Assembly: GCA_003481745.1 (NCBI GenBank)
Contig: QULP01000005.1
Coordinates: 269,339-333,338, forward strand
Source of the DNA: Firmicutes bacterium OM04-13BH
GTDB lineage: Bacteria > Bacillota > Clostridia > Lachnospirales > Lachnospiraceae
Length of the DNA: 64,000 bases
Direction of reading: 5' to 3'
In this document: positions 1 through 6,981 of the stretch, in pieces
How positions within the stretch are numbered: position 1 is the first letter of the stretch
Layout of the letters: each line of letters starts with the position of its first letter
The notes under the pieces: model-generated
Told to the model about the DNA's origin: nothing
Database searches by the model: none
Seen by the model: only the letters and a program-made list of their open reading frames with translations
Program-made: the position numbers and the translations under genes

Positions 1-264
1 TATGATATACAATTTCGTGAGAATATAGGAATTGGAAGAGCAGAAAATGTAAGAGGAATTGAACGTTTTCTTACAATTCATAATGACATGAGAATATCAG
101 GATATCATTGTAGGATTTATGCATTTAACAGTCAGATTTATATTGAAGATACCGGTTCAAAGAATCATACTTATGTGAATCAGGAGCAGGTGACAAGACC
201 TCATGTTTTAAGAAATAATGACGTAATAAGAATAGGGGATACAAGGCTGACAGTAAAATTTTAG
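1..264 (+). CDS. FHA-domain protein, C-terminal part (cut by window edge)
   Basis: An open frame runs from base 1 to a TAG at 262-264, so the 5' end lies outside the window. The 87 visible residues form most of a forkhead-associated (FHA) domain: a GIGRA turn, then ISGYHCRIY (the S-x-x-H core that contacts phosphothreonine), IEDTGSKNHTYVN and a closing ND-x-IRIGDTRLTVKF strand pair. FHA domains bind phosphothreonine peptides and are common in EssC ATPases and regulators of type VII secretion. The stop lies 11 bases before the next start, so this gene probably shares a transcript with the lipoprotein and lipase genes that follow. What lies N-terminal of the domain cannot be seen. Confidence 0.85.
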   Translation, partial: YDIQFRENIGIGRAENVRGIERFLTIHNDMRISGYHCRIYAFNSQIYIEDTGSKNHTYVNQEQVTRPHVLRNNDVIRIGDTRLTVKF

Positions 265-275
265 AGGTGCTGAAT

Positions 276-974
276 ATGAAGAAAACAATATTAGCAACAA
301 TGATAGCAGTCTTTTTGATTTTTGAAGGGAGCGGGTGTGGAATGATAAAACCAGTATCGACACAGGAAAAAATTCTTTCTGTGATGAAAGAAAAATATGG
401 AGAAGAATTTGAATTTGAAGGATGGGCGCATAAACAGTATGGAAGCCGTGATATGACAGCCAATGTTACCTGTGCTTCATTTCCAGGAGAAAGAATACAG
501 GCAGGTCAGGAAGAAAATGAAGAAGGAAAGATGATTTACTTTGATGATTACATGGCTTATCAAAATGAAGGAGAGATGCAGACAATACTTGAGAATTTAG
601 TACAAGAAGTATATCCGAATGCACGTGTAATCTGGAAAATCAGTTCTTCGGTGTTTCCCAGAGAAATGTCTCCGGGAATGAGTGTCAAGGAAATAATGGA
701 AAGTAAAGAATCGGTATTTTCTGCTTATATTGTAGTAAATCAGGCGGTAAATGAAGAAGAAAAATATTATGATTTGGAGAAATTAAGAGAATTATTAGAA
801 GAAAACAAAATTCGTATGAAGGGTGCATTGTTTTTTGCTTTAGATGAAGAAGCATATAAAGCGCTGGATGGAGAGAATTACTCTTATTGGGCATCAAAGG
901 ATGGCTGGTTTGAGCAGAGGTGTAATTTTGCAATTGATCAGGCATATGAATTTTATTATGCAAATTGGAGGTAA
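276..974 (+). CDS. Putative lipoprotein, candidate immunity protein for the adjacent lipase toxin
   Basis: About 232 residues. ATG 276 is preferred over the in-frame GTG at 267 because AGAGGTG sits just upstream. The N-terminus is MKKT plus a hydrophobic helix ending in GSGC, an imperfect lipobox, so the mature protein is probably lipid-anchored on the outer face of the membrane. The rest is acidic and charged (YDLEKLRELLEENKIR) with no family recognised. It ends 3 bases before the lipase-like gene. In the staphylococcal TslA/TilA pair a surface lipoprotein neutralises a type VII-secreted phospholipase; position and topology suggest the same role here. That is inference from context, not from residue similarity. 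Confidence 0.6.
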   Translation: MKKTILATMIAVFLIFEGSGCGMIKPVSTQEKILSVMKEKYGEEFEFEGWAHKQYGSRDMTANVTCASFPGERIQAGQEENEEGKMIYFDDYMAYQNEGEMQTILENLVQEVYPNARVIWKISSSVFPREMSPGMSVKEIMESKESVFSAYIVVNQAVNEEEKYYDLEKLRELLEENKIRMKGALFFALDEEAYKALDGENYSYWASKDGWFEQRCNFAIDQAYEFYYANWR

Positions 975-977
975 GAG

Positions 978-2561
978 ATGGGAAATGCAAATGAAACGTA
1001 TTCTGCTATTTTTGACCTCTTTACTTATTGGGGTTATTCAATGGAAGCGGAACCTGGAAAAACATTAGGAGAGATATTACAGGAAGCTTTAGATACCGGG
1101 AATTCGAGTGAAGTTTATTATCAGACTTTAAATGATGCAATTAAACGTTATCCGGAGCTTGCAAATGCAGAATTTAAGAGTCCCAGCTGGCAGCAGGGAG
1201 GACGGTATCATTCAGAAACTTACGCTTGTGTCTTTGAATTACCAAATGGAGATAATTATATTGCATACCGGGGTACAGATGATGGTGGATGGATTGATAA
1301 TGGACAGGGCATGACTCAGGAATCAACTTTATTGCAGAGAGAAGCGTCAGATTATTTTGATCAGATGGCAGAGCAATATGGATGGACAGAATCGGATAAT
1401 ATTTATGTGACAGGACATTCTAAGGGTGGAAATAAAGCACAGTATGTTACATTGATGTCCAATCATGCAAATCTGGTGGATGAATGTCATTCTTTTGACG
1501 GACAGGGATTTTCAGATGAAGCAATTCAGAGCTTTAAAGAGAAGTACGGAGAAGAAGGATATCAGGAAGTTCTGAAAAAAATGTATGGGTACAATGGAGC
1601 AAATGATTACGTAAATCCGTTGGGGAATACTATCATTCCAAAAGAAAATATCAAGTATATAGATACGGTTCCAAATCCAGGTAGTGGGTTTGATAAGTTT
1701 GCAGGCTTACATATGGAAGAGCAGATGTTTCAGAGGGATGAAAATGGAAATGCGATAGCAGTTTTAGGAGAAGAAACAGAGCAGGGAGTGATGGGGAAAT
1801 TCTCAGCTTTCTTATCCGAATTTTTGATGAGTTTACCACCGGAAGAAAGAGATGCTGCTGCAATGTTTGTGATGCAGTTTATGGAATTAAGAGATGTGGG
1901 TGAAGGTGGTGGAGCATTAGGAGTAGATGGAACTTCGCTGACATCGGGTGATATCTACCTGTTTATTGAGAGAGTATTACCGAAACTGCTAGATGCGATG
2001 CTGGAGGAAGTACTGGAAAAATTCGGTCTTGATAAAGAGGCGGCAGAGCGTTTAATTCTTTTGGTAAAATTATGGATGATTTTTGCATCAGGAAAATGGG
2101 AGTATAAGTTAGTCAAAGCATTGATTGACGAATTGAAAGAACGGTTATTAGAGTTAGGGCATGGATATGAGCTGGCAGCGAAAGCATTAGATTCTCTTGA
2201 AAAATGGATTAAAGAAAAAATAGAATTGATTAAGAGCTGGTTCCAGAAGCAAAATGACAGCTCAGACTACAGTAGTTTTTATGTTGAAACCAGCCAGTTG
2301 TTACATTTCAAAGAAGAATTAGCACAGAAAAAAACACAGCTGGAGGAAAAAGCAAATCAAATCCGTGAAATTCGAAAAAGGGTTGATTTCGGAAATATAA
2401 CACAGCAGTATATTTATTACTGCTTGGTATCATCTGCCAGAAATCTTGAAAATGAGGCAAAAGCAGTTAATAGATTGAGTAAAGGACTTCAAAATTGTGT
2501 GAAAGTTTATAAACAAAATGAGCAAAAGGTAATAGGAATTTATGGAAAATGTGGTGGATGA
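978..2561 (+). CDS. Lipase-fold (Mbeg1/DUF2974-like) protein with C-terminal helical tail; candidate reverse-architecture T7SS toxin
   Basis: 527 residues with no signal peptide. Residues about 75-280 form an alpha/beta-hydrolase of the Mbeg1/DUF2974 lipase type, with YIAYRGTDD and the nucleophile elbow GHSKGG (Ser148). Residues about 280-425 are mostly helical with acidic and hydrophobic stretches. Residues about 430-527 form a charged helical hairpin (LLHFKEELAQKK, then NLENEAKAVNRLSKGLQ) resembling LXG/WXG-type targeting domains, but placed at the C-terminus. This lipase-first, helix-last order is the hallmark of TslA, the type VII-secreted phospholipase. A lipoprotein gene and an FHA gene lie immediately upstream. 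Alternatively it could be an intracellular lipase; no secretion-machine genes are visible here. Confidence 0.65.
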   Translation: MGNANETYSAIFDLFTYWGYSMEAEPGKTLGEILQEALDTGNSSEVYYQTLNDAIKRYPELANAEFKSPSWQQGGRYHSETYACVFELPNGDNYIAYRGTDDGGWIDNGQGMTQESTLLQREASDYFDQMAEQYGWTESDNIYVTGHSKGGNKAQYVTLMSNHANLVDECHSFDGQGFSDEAIQSFKEKYGEEGYQEVLKKMYGYNGANDYVNPLGNTIIPKENIKYIDTVPNPGSGFDKFAGLHMEEQMFQRDENGNAIAVLGEETEQGVMGKFSAFLSEFLMSLPPEERDAAAMFVMQFMELRDVGEGGGALGVDGTSLTSGDIYLFIERVLPKLLDAMLEEVLEKFGLDKEAAERLILLVKLWMIFASGKWEYKLVKALIDELKERLLELGHGYELAAKALDSLEKWIKEKIELIKSWFQKQNDSSDYSSFYVETSQLLHFKEELAQKKTQLEEKANQIREIRKRVDFGNITQQYIYYCLVSSARNLENEAKAVNRLSKGLQNCVKVYKQNEQKVIGIYGKCGG

Positions 2562-2570
2562 TTTCACAAA

Positions 2571-2648
2571 AATCACAACAAAAAATGTCAAAACCCTCTT
2601 CTAAATCTAACTTTTTTCCTTTAAAATGGCAATCAAATGGTTGACGTT
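2571..2648 (+). repeat. Copy of the tatD-end/regulator-promoter region
   Basis: This stretch aligns without gaps to about 5405-5482, where the real tatD gene ends and the double-HTH regulator's upstream region begins. Shared blocks include AATCAC-x-ACAAAAAAT, TAACTTTTTT, TTAAAATGG and ATGGTTGACGTT, with roughly a dozen mismatches. It therefore holds a relic of the last codons of tatD plus the regulator's upstream control region. The similarity continues into the coding sequence of the following truncated HTH gene. Confidence 0.8.
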
Positions 2649-2668
2649 ATATGGAAAAGAGGGATGCT

Positions 2669-2848
2669 ATGACAACTTCAGACCTTGTAAAGCAGATGTG
2701 TCAGGAAGAGGGGATGAGTATTGTTGCCTTAGCCAGAGAACTGGGGCAGTCTCGGCAGAATTTTTATAAGAAACTGCAAAGGGATACTTTGACACTTACG
2801 GAATTAAAGGAAATAGCGAATGTGCTTGGAGCAGATTTTTCGCGATAG
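2669..2848 (+). CDS. Truncated XRE-type HTH protein, partial duplicate of the regulator at 5524
   Basis: 59 residues starting MTTSDLVKQMCQEEGMSI and closely matching the first 57 or so residues of the regulator encoded at 5524-6750 (shared SRQNFYKKLQ-type recognition helix and DTLTLTELK). An upstream in-frame ATG (2651) would add six residues, but 2669 is supported by the paralogue and by GAGGG upstream. The protein stops just after the HTH, where the paralogue continues into its TPR-like body. It could still be made as a stand-alone DNA-binding peptide competing for the paralogue's operators, or be a decaying fragment from the duplication. Confidence 0.6.
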   Translation: MTTSDLVKQMCQEEGMSIVALARELGQSRQNFYKKLQRDTLTLTELKEIANVLGADFSR

Positions 2849-3104
2849 CTCTGTACTACCACAAAAGTAATTATCTTTCACTGACAACTGTCCTAACACA
2901 CAGGGGAAGAAAAAAGCCTAAAAGCTTTCTAAAAGTTGGAAAAGTTGAAAAAATACGGTAAAAATAGGTTGGAAAAATTGAAAAAACATGGTAAAAATAG
3001 GTTGGAAAAGTTGAAAAAATGCGGTAAAAATAGGTTGGAAAAATTGAAAAACAACTGTATAATAAAGTTGAAAAAGATGTAAACTTATTATACGGAGGTG
3101 CAAA
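2849..3104 (+). promoter_or_regulatory. Intergenic control region of the AAA+ ATPase, with promoter at 3035-3063
   Basis: The region is strongly purine-rich on the plus strand. A sigma-A-like promoter lies at its end: TTGGAA (3035-3040), a 17-base spacer and a perfect TATAAT (3058-3063). The -35 box lies inside the last, partial unit of the 33-bp tandem repeats described separately. A ribosome site GGAGGTG precedes the ATPase ATG. No gene is seen in the interval. Confidence 0.65.
2935..3053 (+). repeat. 33-bp tandem direct repeats (three full units and one partial)
   Basis: Units start at 2935, 2968, 3001 and 3034. Each full unit begins GTTGGAAAA, continues TTGAAAAAA and ends GGTAAAAATAG; units differ at a few positions (AT-x-CGG against ATGG, GTTG against ATTG). 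A period of 33 bp equals about three helical turns, so equivalent bases face the same side of the DNA. The last unit runs into the -35 box of the ATPase promoter, which suggests cooperative protein binding or copy-number-dependent expression. Confidence 0.85.
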
Positions 3105-4460
3105 ATGTTGGAGCGTTTGGCAAAAAGAAAGATTCAGGAATGGCTTAAAACAGGAAAAGATGCATTTATGTTAACTGGGGCAAGACAGATTGGAAAGACA
3201 TATTTGATTCGTGAGTGCTTAAAAGAAAGTGGATTTCCATATGTTGAAATTAATTTTATCGAACAGCCACAGCTTGTAGATGTATTCTCAAAAGCAAAAG
3301 ATGCCAAAGAGTTATTGATGCGTTTAAGCTTAACTGCAAATGGAAAATTGAAAAAAGGAAAAACAATTATATTTCTAGATGAAGTTCAGGAATTTAAAGA
3401 TATCGTTACAAGAGTAAAATTTTTGGTAGAAGAAGGAAGTTTCCGATATATTATGAGCGGTTCATTGCTGGGAGTAGAGTTAAATGACCTTCGTTCAGCA
3501 CCTGTGGGTTATATGGAAATATATGATATGTATCCTATGGGATTTAAAGAGTTTGCACTTGCAGTCGGGATAAACAAAGAAATTTTTGAAATGCTGGAAG
3601 AGAAATTTAAAAATAAGGCCGTTGTAGATGAATATGTACATTCTAAACTGTTGGAAGTGTTTTATTTGTATTTAATTGTAGGTGGAATGCCGGAAGCAGT
3701 AGATGTGTATCTTCGCACGAATGACCTGGAAAAAGTAGCTCAGGTTCATGAGAAAATTATCAGGTTATATAAACAGGATTTTTCTAAATATGAGATTAGA
3801 TATAAGCTTAAATTGCGTGAAATATATGATGCAATGCCTGGACAACTGGACCAGAAAAACAAGAGATTTCAATTAAATAGTATAGGAAAAGGAATGAGTT
3901 ATGACCGGGTTGAAAATGATTTTCTGTGGTTGAAAGATGCTGGCGTGGTGATTCCCGTATACAATATAGCAGAACCTAAATTACCGCTAGTTATTAGCGA
4001 AAATAGAAATCTTTTCAAATTGTTTTTTTCAGATGTTGGTTTGTTGACCAGCAGATATTCCAATCAGGTAAAACTGGCAATTCTGAATCAGGATAAATCG
4101 ATTAACAATGGCGCTCTTTTTGAAAATGTAGTTGCACAGGAATTGCTTTTACATGGACATAAAGAATATTATTTCAACAGTAAGAAACAGGGAGAACTTG
4201 ATTTTGTAATTGAGCTAAATGGAAAGGTGACTCCGTTGGAAATAAAATCAGGAAAAGATTATAAGAGACATTCTGCATTAAATAACATTTTGCAAAATCA
4301 AGATTACCAGATTGATGAAGCACTGATTTTTTCGGAAGGAAATGTAGAAATAAACGGAAAACGAGTGTATCTGCCAATTTATATGATTATATTTCTGGAA
4401 GAAGCGAAGCTAGAGAATACGGTTTATAAGCTAGACTTAAGTGGATTAAAGAATATCTAA
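3105..4460 (+). CDS. AAA+ ATPase with C-terminal DUF4143
   Basis: 451 residues of the AAA_14/DUF4143 family, which is abundant in Clostridia and Bacteroidetes but has no agreed function. Walker A is GARQIGKT (residues 25-32), Walker B IIFLDEVQ (88-95), followed by a sensor-like MSGSLLG. The C-terminal part contains the DUF4143 nuclease-like core, including FENVVAQELL, a Tyr-rich strand and GELDFVIE-x17-EIKSG, reminiscent of a PD-(D/E)XK fold. GGAGGTG lies just before ATG 3105. It has its own promoter in a tandem-repeat array, and is followed by about 130 bases holding no recognised feature. Members are often found in accessory regions. Confidence 0.85.
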   Translation: MLERLAKRKIQEWLKTGKDAFMLTGARQIGKTYLIRECLKESGFPYVEINFIEQPQLVDVFSKAKDAKELLMRLSLTANGKLKKGKTIIFLDEVQEFKDIVTRVKFLVEEGSFRYIMSGSLLGVELNDLRSAPVGYMEIYDMYPMGFKEFALAVGINKEIFEMLEEKFKNKAVVDEYVHSKLLEVFYLYLIVGGMPEAVDVYLRTNDLEKVAQVHEKIIRLYKQDFSKYEIRYKLKLREIYDAMPGQLDQKNKRFQLNSIGKGMSYDRVENDFLWLKDAGVVIPVYNIAEPKLPLVISENRNLFKLFFSDVGLLTSRYSNQVKLAILNQDKSINNGALFENVVAQELLLHGHKEYYFNSKKQGELDFVIELNGKVTPLEIKSGKDYKRHSALNNILQNQDYQIDEALIFSEGNVEINGKRVYLPIYMIIFLEEAKLENTVYKLDLSGLKNI

Positions 4461-4592
4461 ATTGAAATTTAAAGCTGAATATGCAAAAAAAAACAAAACA
4501 AAAGAGCTGGAGGGTTACGTATCCAATGCCTTAACTAAATGACATTGAAGAAAAAGGTACTCTCGTTTCACCGTTTACCAAGGAGGTCCACC

Positions 4593-5444
4593 ATGTTCAT
4601 TGATTCCCACATCCACCTTTCCCATCCATCCTACTCCACCCCATTTTTATATTACTCTCCAACCACCCATTCCCTTTCAACCACCACGCGCTCAAACCTA
4701 ATCGAGGAGTTTCGTTCTGCCAAAATCTCAGCAGTCATCGAGCCTGCGATTGAGTTAGAATCCAATGAACGACTTTTAGACCTCAGCAGAGAGTATCCAG
4801 ATTTTGTTTTCCCGGCAGTAGGAGTGCATCCGACAAGAACGCCACAGACGCCTTGGAGTGCGAGAAAGCAGGTTGAGGAGTGGTCAAAGGATAAAAACGT
4901 AATTGCGATTGGTGAGCTGGGGCTGGATTATCACCATGCTAGAAGAGAACAGTATCGGTTAAAGCAAAAACTGTGGTTTATCTGGCAGATTCTTTTGGCA
5001 GATAAACGTAATCTTCCTGTCATTTTACATATTCGTCTTGCGGACAGGGATGCCATTCGGATTTTACGATTCTTTAAAAAGAAACTGCATGGCGGAGTGT
5101 GTCATTGTTTTACAGGAGATGCTGAAACTGCAAGGATTTACACACAGGAATTTGGTTTTCTGCTTGGAATTGGAGGCTATCTTTTACAAGGAACTGAGAC
5201 GAGCAGGGCATTAGAAGAAGCGGTGAAAGAGACACCTTTGGAATTTCTTGTGCTGGAAACCGATGGACCGTATGTAAAACCAAAAGCACCGGAGGGGATT
5301 TCCGGAAAGCAGTGGAAAAAGAGCAGAAATACAAGTCTGATGGTTCCGGAAGTGGCAAAGCGTATTGCCGAAATCAAAGGAATTGATGTAGAGGAAGTAG
5401 AGCAAATCACGACAAAAAATTTCAAAACACACTTCAAAATTTAA
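4593..5444 (+). CDS. TatD-family metal-dependent hydrolase
   Basis: 283 residues when started at ATG 4593, which follows a strong AGGAGG (4581-4586); an upstream ATG (4539) in the same frame lacks such a site. The TIM-barrel metal ligands of the TatD family are visible: DSHIHLS (HxH at residues 6 and 8), GELGLDYH (Glu), ILHIRLA (His), CHCFTGD (His) and ETDGPYV (Asp). TatD proteins are Mg-dependent 3'-5' DNases or related phosphodiesterases. The first 35 or so codons encode an unusual Ser/Thr/Pro/Tyr-rich, pyrimidine-rich insert before the conserved AVIEPAIE strand. The gene ends 79 bases before the double-HTH regulator, and its last codons recur at 2571. Confidence 0.85.
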   Translation: MFIDSHIHLSHPSYSTPFLYYSPTTHSLSTTTRSNLIEEFRSAKISAVIEPAIELESNERLLDLSREYPDFVFPAVGVHPTRTPQTPWSARKQVEEWSKDKNVIAIGELGLDYHHARREQYRLKQKLWFIWQILLADKRNLPVILHIRLADRDAIRILRFFKKKLHGGVCHCFTGDAETARIYTQEFGFLLGIGGYLLQGTETSRALEEAVKETPLEFLVLETDGPYVKPKAPEGISGKQWKKSRNTSLMVPEVAKRIAEIKGIDVEEVEQITTKNFKTHFKI

Positions 5445-5523
5445 CTTTTTTGTCTTAAAATGGTAACCAGATGGTTGACGTTGATAGAGAAAAATAAGTG
5501 AATGATTCGAAGGGGGACATTTT

Positions 5524-6750
5524 ATGACTACATCAGACCTTGTAAAAGAAATGTGTCAGAAACAGGGCATCAGTATCGCTGCATTAGCAAAAAACCTGGG
5601 ACAGACACGGCAGAATTTCTATAAAAAACTGCAAAGGGACACCTTAACACTTACGGAATTAAAGCAGATAGCCGAAGTGCTGGATGCAAATTTTGAACAG
5701 CTTTTTCGTATGCCGGAAGGCACAAAGTTTTCTTTGAAAAGTGAGAATAAAAAACGAACGGTCTTACCGCTTGTTGGCAGTGCGTTTGAGCCGGGAGGGG
5801 CAAAAGAGGCAATTGAAAAGTTACAGGATAAGGAACTTTCCGAGATTGCGCAGGCGGAGTTGTATTATTTTTCGGCACAGGCGGAAAACTGTGTGAAGAT
5901 TGTGGAAAACTATCTTTCCAGTGAGGATATTATGTTGAGACTTTCGGCAGATATGCTGTATACCTTTGCAAATCTTACGCTTGGAAATGCAAAGGAAGCG
6001 CAGAGTTCCAGAGAAGACGTCTATAAGTGTTTAAAATGGGTATTTCAGGAGGGTGAGACAAACGAGAAAAAGGCATCCTGTGTCTTTGCGTTTTATGTCA
6101 TCAGCATTTTTATTCACATTCCACCGGAAGAAAATATTCCGCCTTTGGAAAAATATATTCCATATCTGCCAATTGGTCAGCGTCTGTTTGCGAGCAGCCT
6201 GCTTGCACATGAGACTTATCTTAGAATGGAGTATGCCAAAGCGCAGGGAATCGTTCAGTCTGCGATGTTGATGTCGGACGGAACCTATCCGATATCGATG
6301 ATTTATTTAAATTGTGTGGCTGCGATGTGTCAGATTAATTTAAGAGAGCAGGAAGAAGCGAAAAAATCAGTTTCTTTTGCGTGGGAAATGGCAAGAAAAG
6401 ATGGATTTTTAGAACCGTTTATCGAATATCATGGCTTGCTTCAAGGGGTATTAGAGGCCTGTGTCAGAAAAAGTGAGCCGGAAGTATATAAAAAATTAGT
6501 AGATGGAGTGATTGCATTTAGCAGAGGCTGGATGAAGATTCATAATCCGAAGATGCAAAAGGCAGTTACGGATTTGCTCACACCGCTGGAGTTCTCCATT
6601 GCGATGCTTGCCTGCCGTGACTGGACAAATCAGGAAATCGGGGAGCATCTGGGATTGTCGGTTAATACGGTAAAACATTATGTTTCGAGAATTTTGGAAA
6701 AACTTCATATTGATAAACGGGATAAAATAAAAGAATTTGTAAACCAGTAA
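5524..6750 (+). CDS. Double-HTH regulator: N-terminal XRE-type, TPR-like middle, C-terminal LuxR-type
   Basis: 408 residues. Residues 1-60 form a Cro/CI-like HTH (SIAALAKNLGQTRQNFYKKL). The middle, about 95-330, is all helical with paired-helix character, like the TPR sensor domains of peptide- or protein-responsive regulators. Residues about 345-405 form a LuxR/GerE HTH (LTPLEFSIAMLACRD, TNQEIGEHLGLSVNTVKHYVSRILEKL). Having DNA-binding modules at both ends is unusual. The gene lies directly upstream of the surface-protein operon on the same strand, separated by a terminator, so it is the natural candidate to control that operon. Its first 57 residues are duplicated at 2669. ATG 5524 follows AAGGGGG. 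Confidence 0.8.
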   Translation: MTTSDLVKEMCQKQGISIAALAKNLGQTRQNFYKKLQRDTLTLTELKQIAEVLDANFEQLFRMPEGTKFSLKSENKKRTVLPLVGSAFEPGGAKEAIEKLQDKELSEIAQAELYYFSAQAENCVKIVENYLSSEDIMLRLSADMLYTFANLTLGNAKEAQSSREDVYKCLKWVFQEGETNEKKASCVFAFYVISIFIHIPPEENIPPLEKYIPYLPIGQRLFASSLLAHETYLRMEYAKAQGIVQSAMLMSDGTYPISMIYLNCVAAMCQINLREQEEAKKSVSFAWEMARKDGFLEPFIEYHGLLQGVLEACVRKSEPEVYKKLVDGVIAFSRGWMKIHNPKMQKAVTDLLTPLEFSIAMLACRDWTNQEIGEHLGLSVNTVKHYVSRILEKLHIDKRDKIKEFVNQ

Positions 6751-6793
6751 AGAGATGTGCTCTCGGAACCTTTATTATACCTGCTTTTACAGA

Positions 6794-6835
6794 GTGTCTG
6801 TTTCGTATGATGAAATACGAAACAGGCACTTTTTT
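6794..6835 (+). terminator. Rho-independent terminator after the double-HTH regulator
   Basis: A 15-bp stem (GTGTCTGTTTCGTAT, 6794-6808, pairing with 6815-6829, allowing one G-T) with a six-base loop is followed by TTTTTT. It separates the regulator from the surface operon, which must therefore have its own promoter within 6836-6960. Confidence 0.9.
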
Positions 6836-6981
6836 GATGTCAAACGGGCATGTGAAACGAAATCCGTTTTTGATAAAATTAATGTCAAAGATGTAATGGT
6901 TATTGAGCGAAAAATTACCTTTCAAAAGCAAAGCAAGGAAAGAATGCGAGAGGGAATAATTCAAAGAAGGGGAGGGGAAAT

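Noticed and set aside
2935..3053. Possible CRISPR array
   Set aside because: The 33-bp units are directly joined with no unique spacers and no cas genes are near.
2918..3103. Minus-strand open frame with an 11-residue repeated Phe/Gln-rich pattern
   Set aside because: It is the necessary reading of the 33-bp DNA repeats on the other strand; no ribosome site is seen and the promoter of the ATPase lies inside it.
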